From: Pseudomonas sp. PICF141
Lineage (GTDB): Bacteria; Pseudomonadota; Gammaproteobacteria; Pseudomonadales; Pseudomonadaceae
Direction: 5' to 3'
DNA: 64,000 nt
Assembly (NCBI RefSeq): GCF_002286815.1
Contig: NZ_MUNM01000034.1
Span: 62,001 to 126,000 of the forward strand
The position numbers were made by a program, and so were the translations under genes. The notes under the pieces are model-generated. The model saw only the letters and a program-made list of their open reading frames with translations, did not search any database and was not told the origin of the DNA. Below are positions 9,600-18,130 of this stretch, in pieces. Every line of letters begins with the position of its first letter. Position 1 is the first letter of the stretch.

Positions 9600-9798
9600 A
9601 ATCTGTGATGACGGCTGAGGTCATACCACTCCTGGCGCTGCGCCCGCAGCGCCTTCAACCGCAGGCGCCGCTCCAGCCAGTCCATCTGAAATGCCAGCGC
9701 CTCGGCCTTTACCCAGACCACCGATGCCGCCTGCAATCGCTGATCGCCATGAGCTACAGACAAACCCGACCACAGCCGACGCGAAACCGTCCGGTCAT
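9600..9798 (-). pseudogene. Probable remnant of a small gene, opposite strand
   Basis: The 360 bp between the second metallopeptidase and the ArsC-like gene hold no intact gene. The minus strand, however, has a frame with G/C-ending codons reading VWVKAEALAFQMDWLERRLR and then LKALRAQRQEWYDLSRHHRL. An AAGGTGA ribosome binding site with an ATG at 9798 lies upstream, but that ATG's frame hits a stop after 14 codons, so a frameshift would be needed to join them. Downstream the frame runs into the antisense of the peptidase gene. I read it as a gene truncated when the metallopeptidase pair arrived; chance is not excluded. Confidence 0.3.
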
Positions 9799-9847
9799 GG
9801 CATAATCCGTCACCTTAATTTTCAGCACCTGCAAAGGGGGCAATTCC

Positions 9848-10210
9848 TTGACCGTTTCAAGCAAAACGTTGCACCTTTTCGGCATCAAAGCCTGCGACAC
9901 CATGAAAAAGGCGCGCACCTGGCTCGATGAACACGCAGTCAGCTATGACTTTCATGATTACAAAACGGCCGGAATCGATCGTGAACACCTGAGCCAATGG
10001 TGCGACGAGCACGGCTGGCAAGTCGTGTTGAACCGTGCAGGCACGACCTTTCGCAAGCTCGACGACGAACGCAAAGCCGATCTCGACCAGCGCAAGGCCA
10101 TCGAACTGATGCTCGCGCAACCCTCGATGATCAAGCGCCCGGTGCTTGATCTCGGTGACCGAACCCTGATTGGCTTCAAGCCAGATATCTACGCGGCCGC
10201 ACTCAAGTAA
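9848..10210 (+). CDS. ArsC/Spx-family reductase (YffB-like)
   Basis: This is a small thioredoxin-fold protein of the ArsC/Spx family (120 aa). It reads LHLFGIKACDTMKKARTWLD, with a single active-site-like Cys16 in place of a CXXC, as in YffB. It ends with GFKPDIYAAALK, also typical. Real arsenate reductases have different flanks, so a glutathione-dependent thiol reductase of unknown substrate is more likely. The start is an unusual TTG at 9848, backed by a strong AAAGGGGG; the next ATG (9901) would remove the first beta strand. dapD follows after 33 bp and is probably co-transcribed. Confidence 0.85.
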   Translation: MTVSSKTLHLFGIKACDTMKKARTWLDEHAVSYDFHDYKTAGIDREHLSQWCDEHGWQVVLNRAGTTFRKLDDERKADLDQRKAIELMLAQPSMIKRPVLDLGDRTLIGFKPDIYAAALK

Positions 10211-10243
10211 AGCAGCCCGTTCCATTTTGTTAGAGGTATCAAC

Positions 10244-11278
10244 ATGTCTACTACCCTGTTCAGCCTGGCCTTTGGTGTCGGCACTCAAAACCGTCAAGGC
10301 GCATGGCTGGAAGTGTTTTACGCACAGCCACTGCTCAACCCGTCGGCCGAACTGGTCGCTGCCATTGCGCCGGTCCTGGGCTACACCGACGGCAATCAGG
10401 CCATCGCCTTCAGCACCGCTCAGGCGTCCCAACTGGCCGAAGCGCTGAAAAGCATCGACGCTGCACAAGCGGCACTGCTGACCCGTCTGGCCGAGAGCCA
10501 CAAGCCGCTGGTCGCCACTATTTTGGCCGAAGACGCTCAGCTGACTTCCACGCCTGAGGCTTACCTCAAGCTGCACTTGCTGTCCCATCGCCTGGTCAAG
10601 CCGCACGGCCTGAACCTGGCCGGGATCTTCCCGCTGCTGCCGAACGTGGCCTGGACCAGCCAGGGCGCGATCGACCTGGCCGAACTGGCCGAGCATCAAC
10701 TGGAAGCCCGTCTGCGCGGCGAGTTGCTGGAAGTGTTCTCGGTGGACAAGTTCCCGAAAATGACCGACTACGTGGTACCGGCCGGTGTGCGTATCGCTGA
10801 TGCGGCACGTATTCGTCTGGGCGCTTACGTGGGCGAAGGCACCACAGTGATGCACGAAGGTTTCGTCAACTTCAACGCCGGCACCGAAGGCCCGGGCATG
10901 ATCGAAGGTCGTGTATCGGCGGGCGTGTTTGTCGGCAAGGGTTCGGATCTGGGCGGCGGTTGCTCGACCATGGGCACCCTGTCGGGTGGCGGCAACATCG
11001 TGATCAAGGTTGGCGAAGGTTGCCTGATTGGCGCCAACGCCGGTATCGGTATCCCGTTGGGCGACCGCAACACCGTTGAATCGGGCCTGTACGTGACCGC
11101 CGGTACTAAAGTGGCATTGCTGGATGAGCACAACAAACTGGTCAAAGTCGTTAAGGCCCGCGAATTGGCCGGTCAGCCTGACCTGCTGTTCCGCCGCAAC
11201 TCGGAGACCGGCGCGGTGGAGTGCAAAACCCACAAATCGGCTATCGAACTGAACGAAGCGCTGCACGCTCACAACTAA
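10244..11278 (+). CDS. dapD: Tetrahydrodipicolinate N-succinyltransferase
   Basis: DapD transfers succinyl from succinyl-CoA to tetrahydrodipicolinate, the entry step of the succinylase branch to meso-DAP and lysine. The 344-aa protein starts MSTTLFSLAFGVGTQNRQGA and shows the left-handed beta-helix hexapeptide region around 180-300 (VRIADAARIRLGAYVGEGT, GVFVGKGSDLGGG, GCLIGANAGIGIPLGD). This is the longer DapD form of pseudomonads and actinobacteria, not the 274-aa enterobacterial form. RBS TTAGAGG. It is the substrate-supplying partner of DapC and DapE in this window. Confidence 0.95.
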   Translation: MSTTLFSLAFGVGTQNRQGAWLEVFYAQPLLNPSAELVAAIAPVLGYTDGNQAIAFSTAQASQLAEALKSIDAAQAALLTRLAESHKPLVATILAEDAQLTSTPEAYLKLHLLSHRLVKPHGLNLAGIFPLLPNVAWTSQGAIDLAELAEHQLEARLRGELLEVFSVDKFPKMTDYVVPAGVRIADAARIRLGAYVGEGTTVMHEGFVNFNAGTEGPGMIEGRVSAGVFVGKGSDLGGGCSTMGTLSGGGNIVIKVGEGCLIGANAGIGIPLGDRNTVESGLYVTAGTKVALLDEHNKLVKVVKARELAGQPDLLFRRNSETGAVECKTHKSAIELNEALHAHN

Positions 11279-11305
11279 ACAGAGCGTCAAATAACCACCT
11301 GAACT

Positions 11306-11378
11306 TGTAGAGCGAGGCTTGCCCGCGAAGCTTTTGGCGCCAGTAATGACGCCTTCGCGAGCAAGCTTCGCTCCTACA
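11306..11378. repeat. REP pair (REPIN) after dapD
   Basis: TGTAGAGCGAGGCTTGCCCG and an inverted, slightly diverged CTTCGCGAGCAAGCTTCGCT copy enclose about 20 bp. It is one of the family-1 repeats of this window and may stabilise the dapD mRNA 3' end. Confidence 0.85.
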
Positions 11379-11447
11379 CAGGTCTGGCGTAGACCCGACC
11401 ATCAGGTCAGGCGTTCCATCCGCCCATGTTCACCAGGGCCCGATAAC

Positions 11448-12653
11448 ATGCTGATTCCCTCTCCCTGGCGCGGTGATTTCCCGGCCATCGCTGCCCTGCA
11501 ACGGCAAGACCAGACTTATCTGGACAACGCCGCCACTACGCAGAAACCTCAAGCCCTGCTGGATGCCCTGGCGCATTACTACGCCAACGGCGCGGCCAAC
11601 GTGCACCGGGCGCAACACTTGCCCGGCGCCCACGCCACCCAGGCCTTCGAAGACAGCCGCAGCAAAGTCGCGCAATGGCTCAATGCCGGCGATTGCGGGC
11701 AGATCATTTTTACCCACGGCGCGACGTCCGCGCTGAACCTGCTGGCCTATGGCCTGGAGCACGTATTCAATCCGGGCGATGAAATTGTCATCAGTGCTGT
11801 GGAGCATCACGCCAACCTGTTGCCATGGCAGCAACTGGCCCACCGTCGCGATTTAAAACTGGTGATTCTGCCACTGGATGCCGACGGTTTGATTGACCTT
11901 CAAGCCGCCGCTCGCCTGATCGGCCCGCGTACCCGTTTACTGGCGGTCAGTCAGTTGTCCAACGTGCTCGGCGCCTGGCAGCCGTTGCCCGCGTTACTGG
12001 AGCTGGCCAAGGCCCATAGCGCAATGACCGTGGTCGACGGCGCCCAAGGCGTGGTGCATGGCCGGCATGACGTGCAGGCGCTGGGTTGCGACTTCTATGT
12101 GTTTTCCAGCCACAAGCTCTACGGCCCGGATGGGCTGGGTGCGCTGTTCGGTCGTCATGCAGCGCTCGAGCAACTGCGCCCCTGGCAGTTCGGCGGCGAA
12201 ATGGTGCTGGATGCCAACTACCACGATGCCCGTTTTCGTCCCGCACCGCTGGGGTTCGAGGCCGGTACGCCGCCGATTTCCAGCGTAATAGGCCTGGGGG
12301 CAACCCTGGATTATCTGGCCGGCCTGGATCAGGACGCCGTCTCTGCCCATGAAGCGGCGCTGCATGACTATTTGCTCAAAGGCCTTGAGGCGCGCAACGG
12401 CATTCGTCTGCTGGGCAAGCCACAACTGGCACTGGCCAGTTTTGTCGTCGAGGGTGTGCATAACTCCGATCTGGCGCATTTGCTGACCGAACAGGGAATC
12501 GCCGTACGCGCCGGTCATCATTGCGCCATGCCGCTGCTCAAAAGCTTTGAACTGGCCGGAGCGATTCGGGTGTCGTTGGCGTTGTACAACGACTCCGAAG
12601 ACCTTGAGCGCTTTTTTGCAGCGCTGGATCAGGCCCTGGAGTTGTTGCGATGA
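11448..12653 (+). CDS. csdA: Cysteine desulfurase CsdA
   Basis: CsdA is a PLP enzyme that takes sulfur from cysteine to form a persulfide and hands it to CsdE. The 401-aa protein has the group II desulfurase layout: DNAATTQKP near the N-terminus, SSHKLYGPDG with the Schiff-base lysine K223, and the catalytic cysteine C359 in GHHCAMP. The frame extends 129 nt upstream, but that part lies over a REP element, so the ATG at 11448 is the start. csdE overlaps its stop by 4 nt. tcdA faces the pair, the same association as in E. coli. Confidence 0.92.
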   Translation: MLIPSPWRGDFPAIAALQRQDQTYLDNAATTQKPQALLDALAHYYANGAANVHRAQHLPGAHATQAFEDSRSKVAQWLNAGDCGQIIFTHGATSALNLLAYGLEHVFNPGDEIVISAVEHHANLLPWQQLAHRRDLKLVILPLDADGLIDLQAAARLIGPRTRLLAVSQLSNVLGAWQPLPALLELAKAHSAMTVVDGAQGVVHGRHDVQALGCDFYVFSSHKLYGPDGLGALFGRHAALEQLRPWQFGGEMVLDANYHDARFRPAPLGFEAGTPPISSVIGLGATLDYLAGLDQDAVSAHEAALHDYLLKGLEARNGIRLLGKPQLALASFVVEGVHNSDLAHLLTEQGIAVRAGHHCAMPLLKSFELAGAIRVSLALYNDSEDLERFFAALDQALELLR

Positions 12654-13054
12654 CCTTGCCCGCCGATGCCGTCCTCGCACTGGATACTTTTCAGCAGGCT
12701 GCAGGTTGGGAACAGCGGGCGCGCTTGCTGATGCAATGGGGCGACCGCCTGCCGCCGTTGAGCGATGCGGATAAAGTCGAGGCCAACCGCGTGCATGGCT
12801 GTGAAAGTCAGGTGTGGCTGGTCGGTGCGCTGGATGACGGGCACTGGCAGTTTGCCGCGAGCAGCGATGCGCGGTTGATTCGCGGGTTGGTGGCATTGCT
12901 GCTGGCGCGGGTCAACGGGTTGTCCGCCGTTGAGTTGCAGCAGGTGGATTTGGCGGACTGGTTTAATCAGTTAGGGCTGGGTCGCCAGTTGTCCCAGTCC
13001 CGCAGTAATGGCTTGAATGCCGTGTTACAGCGGATGCGTGAACTGGCCGCCTGA
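12650..13054 (+). CDS. csdE: SufE-like sulfur acceptor CsdE
   Basis: CsdE is a SufE-fold protein that accepts sulfur from CsdA on a conserved cysteine, seen here as C51 in VHGCESQVWL. The 134-aa length fits. The start overlaps the csdA stop (ATGA), so the two are translationally coupled. In E. coli CsdE also contacts TcdA (CsdL), whose gene lies convergently just downstream, so a shared role around tRNA ct6A formation is a reasonable inference. Confidence 0.9.
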   Translation: MTLPADAVLALDTFQQAAGWEQRARLLMQWGDRLPPLSDADKVEANRVHGCESQVWLVGALDDGHWQFAASSDARLIRGLVALLLARVNGLSAVELQQVDLADWFNQLGLGRQLSQSRSNGLNAVLQRMRELAA

Positions 13055-13056
13055 CC

Positions 13057-13087
13057 GATCATTCCCACGCTCTGCGTGGGAACGATC
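13057..13087. repeat. Short GATC-flanked palindrome between csdE and tcdA
   Basis: GATCATTCCCACGCTC then TGCGTGGGAACGATC forms one hairpin in the 37-bp gap between convergent genes. It is a single-stem version of the larger GATC-flanked elements at 19397, 28691 and 58027, and may act as a shared terminator. Confidence 0.8.
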
Positions 13088-13091
13088 AGTA

Positions 13092-13901
13092 TCAGGCAGG
13101 CTTGATGCGATCGGCGGGGCGCCGTACACCCGCCACAATCTTATCCACAGCCTTGGTCGCCGCGACCATGCCGAATGTCGCCGTCACCATCATCACCGCG
13201 CCAAAGCCCCCGGCGCAGTCGAGCTTCACGCCATCACCGACAAAACTCTTCTGCAAGCAAATGCTGCCGTCCGGTTTCGGGTAGCGCAGTTGCTCGGTGG
13301 AAAACACGCACGGCACGCTGTAATGACGGGTTACGGTGCGGGAAAAGCCGTAATCGCGGCGCAGCGTCGAGCGCACTTTCGACGCCAGCGGATCGTTGAA
13401 CGTGCGGTTCAAGTCGCAGACCTGGATCAGCGTCGGGTCGATCTGCCCGCCCGCGCCGCCGGTGGTGATGATCTGGATCTTGCGTCGCTTGCACCAGGCG
13501 ATCAGTGCCGCTTTGGCGTTGACGCTGTCGATGCAGTCAATCACGCAGTCGATGTTCGGCGTGATGTATTCGGCCATGGTTTCGCGGGTGACGAAGTCCG
13601 CCACCGTATGCACCGTGCAGTCCGGGTTGATCCCGCGCAAGCGCTCGGCCATCACCTCGACCTTGGGTTTGCCGACGGTGCTGTCCAGCGCATGCAGTTG
13701 ACGGTTGACGTTGCTGACGCAAACGTCGTCCAGGTCGAACAGCGAAATCTCGCCCACGCCACAGCGGGCAACAGCTTCCGCCGCCCAGGAGCCGACGCCA
13801 CCGACGCCGACGATCGCCACATGGGCCGCGCGCAGACGCTCCAGGCCTTCGATGCCATACAAGCGGGCGATGCCAGCAAACCGCGGATCTTCTGTACTCA
13901 T
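13092..13901 (-). CDS. tcdA: tRNA threonylcarbamoyladenosine dehydratase
   Basis: TcdA is an E1-like ATP-dependent enzyme that cyclises t6A37 of tRNAs to ct6A. The ThiF/MoeB fold is visible: a nucleotide motif GVGGVGSWAAEAVARCGVG, then DLDDVCVSNVNRQ and DCIDSVNAKAAL. Length is 269 aa. Two in-frame ATGs exist (13907, 13901); the second is better placed behind GGGG and gives MSTEDPRF. It is convergent with csdA-csdE, as in the E. coli csd locus, which supports the assignment over ThiF or MoeB. Confidence 0.92.
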   Translation of the reverse strand: MSTEDPRFAGIARLYGIEGLERLRAAHVAIVGVGGVGSWAAEAVARCGVGEISLFDLDDVCVSNVNRQLHALDSTVGKPKVEVMAERLRGINPDCTVHTVADFVTRETMAEYITPNIDCVIDCIDSVNAKAALIAWCKRRKIQIITTGGAGGQIDPTLIQVCDLNRTFNDPLASKVRSTLRRDYGFSRTVTRHYSVPCVFSTEQLRYPKPDGSICLQKSFVGDGVKLDCAGGFGAVMMVTATFGMVAATKAVDKIVAGVRRPADRIKPA

Positions 13902-14189
13902 GACCATTACCCCAAAAACCGGCGCGCATTATAGGGCCGTCGGCGGCCAAGAACATCTTCGGGCCTATAAACGGCGGTCTTGATTGCCTGAATTGCCTAC
14001 AAATTTATTGGAATTGGGCTATAGCGCCCCGGTCAAAGAACTTAAGTCAACTTGGATTGCCCAACGTCCGGCATTTCCCTGTCCGCTGTACGGTCAGTGA
14101 ACGCCCGGTGTAGGATGCGCGCCCCCGCCCCTTGGCAGCCGGCCGCCGACCGTTCCTTCGTTCAGTAGCCCCTGGAACCTGAAATAGCT

Positions 14190-16781
14190 ATGTCATCGCG
14201 TAAATTTGGACTCAACCTGGTCGTGGTTCTTGCAATCGCCGCCTTGTTCACCGGTTTCTGGGCGCTGGTCAATCGCCCCGTCACCGCCCCCAACTGGCCT
14301 GAACAGATCTCCGGCTTTTCGTACTCGCCGTTTCAACAAGGCCAGTACCCGCAAAAAGCCCAGTACCCGACCGACGATGAAATGCGTCGTGACCTGGAGA
14401 TCATGAGCAAGCTGACGGACAACATCCGGACTTACTCGGTCGACGGCACGCTGGAGAACATTCCCAAACTGGCGGAAGAATTCGGCCTGCGGGTGACCCT
14501 GGGGATCTGGATCAGCCCGGATGAAGAGCGCAATGAGCGCGAGATCACCCGCGCCATCGAAATCGCCAACACCTCGCGCAGCGTGGTTCGCGTGATTGTC
14601 GGTAACGAGGCGATCTTCCGTAAGGAAATCACTGCAGCAGAGCTGAGCCTGATCCTGGATCGCGTCCGCGCGGCCGTAAAGGTTCCGGTCACCACCTCCG
14701 AACAGTGGCACATATGGGAAGAAAACCCGAGCCTGGCCAAGCACGTCGACCTGATCGCGGCTCACGTCCTGCCCTACTGGGAATTCGTTCCGGTGGACAA
14801 GGCCGGTCAATTCGTTCTCGACCGCGCCCGTGACCTGAAAAAAATGTTCCCGAAAAAACCGCTGCTGCTCTCTGAGGTTGGCTGGCCGAGCAACGGCCGC
14901 ATGCGCGGTGGCGCCGATGCGTCGCCGGCGGATCAGGCGATTTACCTGCGCACGCTGGTCAACAAGCTCAACCGCCAAGGTTTCAACTACTTCGTGATCG
15001 AAGCGTTTGACCAACCGTGGAAAGCCAGTGACGAAGGTTCGGTGGGCGCGTACTGGGGCGTGTTCAACGCCGCACGCCAGCAGAAATTCAACTTCGAAGG
15101 CCCGGTCGTTGCGATCCCGCAATGGCGCGTGCTGGCTATCGGCTCGGTAGTGTTGGCGTTGCTGTCGTTGACCCTGCTGATGATCGATGGCTCGGCTCTG
15201 CGTCAACGTGGCCGCACCTTTCTGACCTTTATCGCGTTCCTGTGCGGTTCGGTGCTGGTATGGATCGGCTATGACTACAGTCAGCAATACAGCACCTGGT
15301 TCAGTCTGACGGTGGGGTTCCTGCTCGCTCTCGGCGCACTCGGGGTGTTTATCGTTCTGTTGACCGAGGCCCATGAACTGGCCGAAGCGGTCTGGACCCA
15401 CAAACGTCGGCGTGAATTCCTGCCGGTGGTGGGCGATTCAGGCTATCGGCCAAAAGTGTCGATTCACGTACCGTGCTACAACGAGCCGCCGGAGATGGTC
15501 AAACAGACCCTCAACGCCCTGGCCAACCTCGACTATCCGGACTTCGAAGTCCTGATCATCGATAACAACACCAAAGACCCGGCGGTCTGGGAACCGGTGC
15601 GCGATTATTGCGAAACCCTCGGCCCGCGCTTCAAGTTCTTCCACGTGGCGCCATTGGCCGGTTTCAAGGGCGGCGCGCTGAACTACTTGATTCCGCACAC
15701 CGCCAAAGATGCCGAAGTGATTGCGGTGATCGACTCGGACTACTGCGTCGACCCGTACTGGCTCAAGCACATGGTGCCGCACTTCGCCGACCCGAAAATC
15801 GCCGTGGTGCAGTCGCCACAGGATTATCGCGACCAGAACGAAAGCACTTTCAAGAAGCTCTGCTACGCCGAATACAAAGGCTTCTTCCACATTGGCATGG
15901 TCACACGCAACGACCGTGACGCGATCATCCAGCACGGCACCATGACCATGACCCGGCGCTCGGTGCTCGAGGAACTGGGCTGGGCCGACTGGTGCATCTG
16001 TGAAGACGCCGAGTTGGGTCTGCGCGTGTTCGAAAAAGGTCTGTCGGCGGCGTATTACCACGACAGCTACGGCAAAGGCCTGATGCCCGATACCTTCATC
16101 GACTTCAAAAAACAGCGTTTCCGCTGGGCCTACGGCGCGATTCAGATCATCAAGCGTCACACCGCCAGCCTGCTGCGCGGCAAAGACACCGAACTGACCC
16201 GTGGCCAGCGTTACCACTTCCTCGCGGGCTGGTTGCCGTGGGTGGCGGACGGCATGAACATCTTCTTCACCGTCGGCGCATTGTTGTGGTCGGCGGCGAT
16301 GATCATCGTGCCGCAACGGGTCGATCCGCCGTTGTTGATTTTCGCGATCCCGCCGTTGGCGCTGTTCGTGTTCAAGGTCGGCAAGATCATCTTCCTGTAT
16401 CGCCGTGCCGTTGGGGTCAACCTCAAGGATGCATTCTGTGCGGCATTGGCAGGCCTTGCGTTGTCGCACACCATCGCCAAAGCGGTGCTGTACGGTTTCT
16501 TCACCAGCAGCATTCCGTTTTTCCGCACGCCGAAAAACGCCGATAACCACGGCTTTTGGGTAGCGATTTCGGAGGCTCGCGAAGAGGTGTTCATCATGCT
16601 GCTGCTGTGGGGCGCGGCGCTGGGGATCTTCCTGGTGCAGGGCCTGCCGAGCAACGACATGCGCTTCTGGGTAACCATGTTGCTGGTGCAGTCGCTGCCG
16701 TACCTGGCGGCGCTGATCATGGCGTTCCTGTCGTCGCTGCCAAAACCTTCGGCCCAAGCCGCGACCGCACCGGCTGTCTAA
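14190..16781 (+). CDS. ndvB: GH17-GT2 fusion: beta-(1,3)-glucan synthase, NdvB type
   Basis: This 863-aa membrane protein has an N-terminal signal anchor (VVVLAIAALFTGFWALV) and a GH17 domain (about 40-310) with the two catalytic glutamates E140 (VIVGNEAIF) and E229 (LLSEVGWPS). Transmembrane helices and a family-2 glycosyltransferase follow, with VPCYNEPPEM, DSDYCVDPYW, ED and KKQRFRW motifs, then more helices. It matches the P. aeruginosa NdvB layout. There NdvB makes periplasmic cyclic beta-1,3-glucans linked to biofilm tolerance, and related GH17 domains act as beta-glucan transglycosylases. The GT2 part probably extends the chain and the GH17 part branches or cyclises it; this division of labour is inferred. 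It is a single-gene unit with its own terminator. Confidence 0.85.
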   Translation: MSSRKFGLNLVVVLAIAALFTGFWALVNRPVTAPNWPEQISGFSYSPFQQGQYPQKAQYPTDDEMRRDLEIMSKLTDNIRTYSVDGTLENIPKLAEEFGLRVTLGIWISPDEERNEREITRAIEIANTSRSVVRVIVGNEAIFRKEITAAELSLILDRVRAAVKVPVTTSEQWHIWEENPSLAKHVDLIAAHVLPYWEFVPVDKAGQFVLDRARDLKKMFPKKPLLLSEVGWPSNGRMRGGADASPADQAIYLRTLVNKLNRQGFNYFVIEAFDQPWKASDEGSVGAYWGVFNAARQQKFNFEGPVVAIPQWRVLAIGSVVLALLSLTLLMIDGSALRQRGRTFLTFIAFLCGSVLVWIGYDYSQQYSTWFSLTVGFLLALGALGVFIVLLTEAHELAEAVWTHKRRREFLPVVGDSGYRPKVSIHVPCYNEPPEMVKQTLNALANLDYPDFEVLIIDNNTKDPAVWEPVRDYCETLGPRFKFFHVAPLAGFKGGALNYLIPHTAKDAEVIAVIDSDYCVDPYWLKHMVPHFADPKIAVVQSPQDYRDQNESTFKKLCYAEYKGFFHIGMVTRNDRDAIIQHGTMTMTRRSVLEELGWADWCICEDAELGLRVFEKGLSAAYYHDSYGKGLMPDTFIDFKKQRFRWAYGAIQIIKRHTASLLRGKDTELTRGQRYHFLAGWLPWVADGMNIFFTVGALLWSAAMIIVPQRVDPPLLIFAIPPLALFVFKVGKIIFLYRRAVGVNLKDAFCAALAGLALSHTIAKAVLYGFFTSSIPFFRTPKNADNHGFWVAISEAREEVFIMLLLWGAALGIFLVQGLPSNDMRFWVTMLLVQSLPYLAALIMAFLSSLPKPSAQAATAPAV

Positions 16782-16797
16782 ATCAGTACAGATGCAC

Positions 16798-16823
16798 TAA
16801 ACGGCGGCCAATGGCCGCCGTTT
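16798..16823 (+). terminator. Rho-independent terminator of ndvB
   Basis: ACGGCGGCC-AAT-GGCCGCCGT followed by TTT 17 nt after the stop codon; the stem is flanked by A and T runs, so it could work in both directions. Confidence 0.85.
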
Positions 16824-16865
16824 TGCTTTAAGATAACCGCCATTTTGCAGGCCTTGCCCCAATCC

Positions 16866-16956
16866 CTGTAGGAGCGAGGCTTGCCCGCGAAGAACGATGA
16901 TGATGTGTATCTGTTGTACCGAGTCGCGTTCTTCGCGGGCAAGCCTCGCTCCTGCA
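16866..16956. repeat. REP pair (REPIN) upstream of dapE
   Basis: CTGTAGGAGCGAGGCTTGCC and its inverted copy GGGCAAGCCTCGCTCCTGCA enclose about 40 bp; the element ends only 22 bp before the dapE ATG. The AAAAGCTCCGGAG ribosome binding region begins right behind it. Confidence 0.9.
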
Positions 16957-16978
16957 AATAAAAGCTCCGGAGTTTTCC

Positions 16979-18130
16979 ATGACGGCCCACGCCGACCTTT
17001 CGCCGACCCTCCAACTCGCAATCGATCTGATCCGCCGTCCGTCCGTGACGCCGGTCGACGCCGATTGCCAGAAGCAGATGATGCAGCGCCTGGGCGATGC
17101 CGGCTTCAAACTCGAACCGATGCGCATCGAAGAGGTGGATAACTTCTGGGCCACTCACGGTAAACACGAAGGCCCGGTGCTGTGCTTCGCCGGCCACACC
17201 GACGTGGTTCCGACCGGTCCGGTCACCGCCTGGCAGATCGATCCGTTCAACGCGGTGATCGACGAACACGGCATGCTCTGTGGCCGTGGCGCGGCGGACA
17301 TGAAAGGCAGCCTGGCTTCCATGACCGTGGCAGCCGAGCGTTTCGTCGCCGATTACCCGGACCACAAAGGCAAGGTCGCGTTCCTGATCACCAGCGATGA
17401 AGAAGGCCCGGCGCATCACGGCACCAAAGCTGTGATCGAACGCCTCGCCGCCCGTAAGGAACGTCTGGACTGGTGCATCGTCGGCGAACCGTCGAGCACG
17501 ACCCTGGTGGGTGACGTGGTCAAGAATGGCCGTCGCGGCTCCCTCGGCGCCAAATTGACCGTGCGCGGTGTGCAGGGTCACGTGGCGTATCCGCACCTGG
17601 CGAAGAACCCGATCCACCTCGCCGCCCCGGCGCTGGCCGAACTGGCCGCCGAGCACTGGGACCACGGTAACGATTTCTTCCCGCCGACCAGTTTCCAGAT
17701 TTCCAACGTCAATTCCGGCACCGGCGCGACCAACGTGATCCCGGGTGATCTGGTGGCGGTGTTCAACTTCCGCTTCTCTACCGAATCCACTGTCGAAGGC
17801 CTTCAAAAGCGCGTCGCCGATATTCTCGACAAGCATGGCCTGGACTGGCACATCGACTGGGCGCTGTCCGGCCTGCCGTTCCTCACCGAACCGGGCGCCC
17901 TGCTCGACGCGGTATCGGCGAGCATCAAAGACATCACCGGTCGCGAGACCGAGGCGTCCACCAGCGGCGGCACTTCCGACGGGCGCTTCATCGCGACCAT
18001 GGGCACACAGGTTGTCGAACTGGGCCCGGTCAACGCGACGATCCACCAGGTCAATGAGCGCGTGCTGGCGGCCGATCTCGATGTACTGACCGAAATCTAC
18101 TACCAGACCCTGATCAAGTTGCTCGCCTGA
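16979..18130 (+). CDS. dapE: Succinyl-diaminopimelate desuccinylase
   Basis: DapE is a di-zinc M20 hydrolase that removes succinate from N-succinyl-LL-DAP, giving LL-DAP. Metal-site segments are visible: [22 protein letters not shown] and [12 protein letters not shown], with the C-terminal [10 protein letters not shown] and NATIHQVNE. Length 383 aa is normal. It is the step after DapC. The stop codon overlaps the next gene's start (TGATG), so dapE and rlmA are translationally coupled. Confidence 0.95.
   Translation: MTAHADLSPTLQLAIDLIRRPSVTPVDADCQKQMMQRLGDAGFKLEPMRIEEVDNFWATHGKHEGPVLCFAGHTDVVPTGPVTAWQIDPFNAVIDEHGMLCGRGAADMKGSLASMTVAAERFVADYPDHKGKVAFLITSDEEGPAHHGTKAVIERLAARKERLDWCIVGEPSSTTLVGDVVKNGRRGSLGAKLTVRGVQGHVAYPHLAKNPIHLAAPALAELAAEHWDHGNDFFPPTSFQISNVNSGTGATNVIPGDLVAVFNFRFSTESTVEGLQKRVADILDKHGLDWHIDWALSGLPFLTEPGALLDAVSASIKDITGRETEASTSGGTSDGRFIATMGTQVVELGPVNATIHQVNERVLAADLDVLTEIYYQTLIKLLA

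Noticed and set aside
9857..11290. 477-codon open frame antisense to the ArsC-like gene and dapD
   Set aside because: It is a shadow of two well-supported genes; composition is typical of antisense GC-rich frames.
11319..11447. N-terminal extension of csdA
   Set aside because: The extra codons run over a REP pair and do not match the family; ATG 11448 does.
15438..16757. 439-codon frame antisense to the GT2 part of ndvB
   Set aside because: Rich in H, R and Q as expected for a reverse-frame shadow; the sense strand has clear catalytic motifs.
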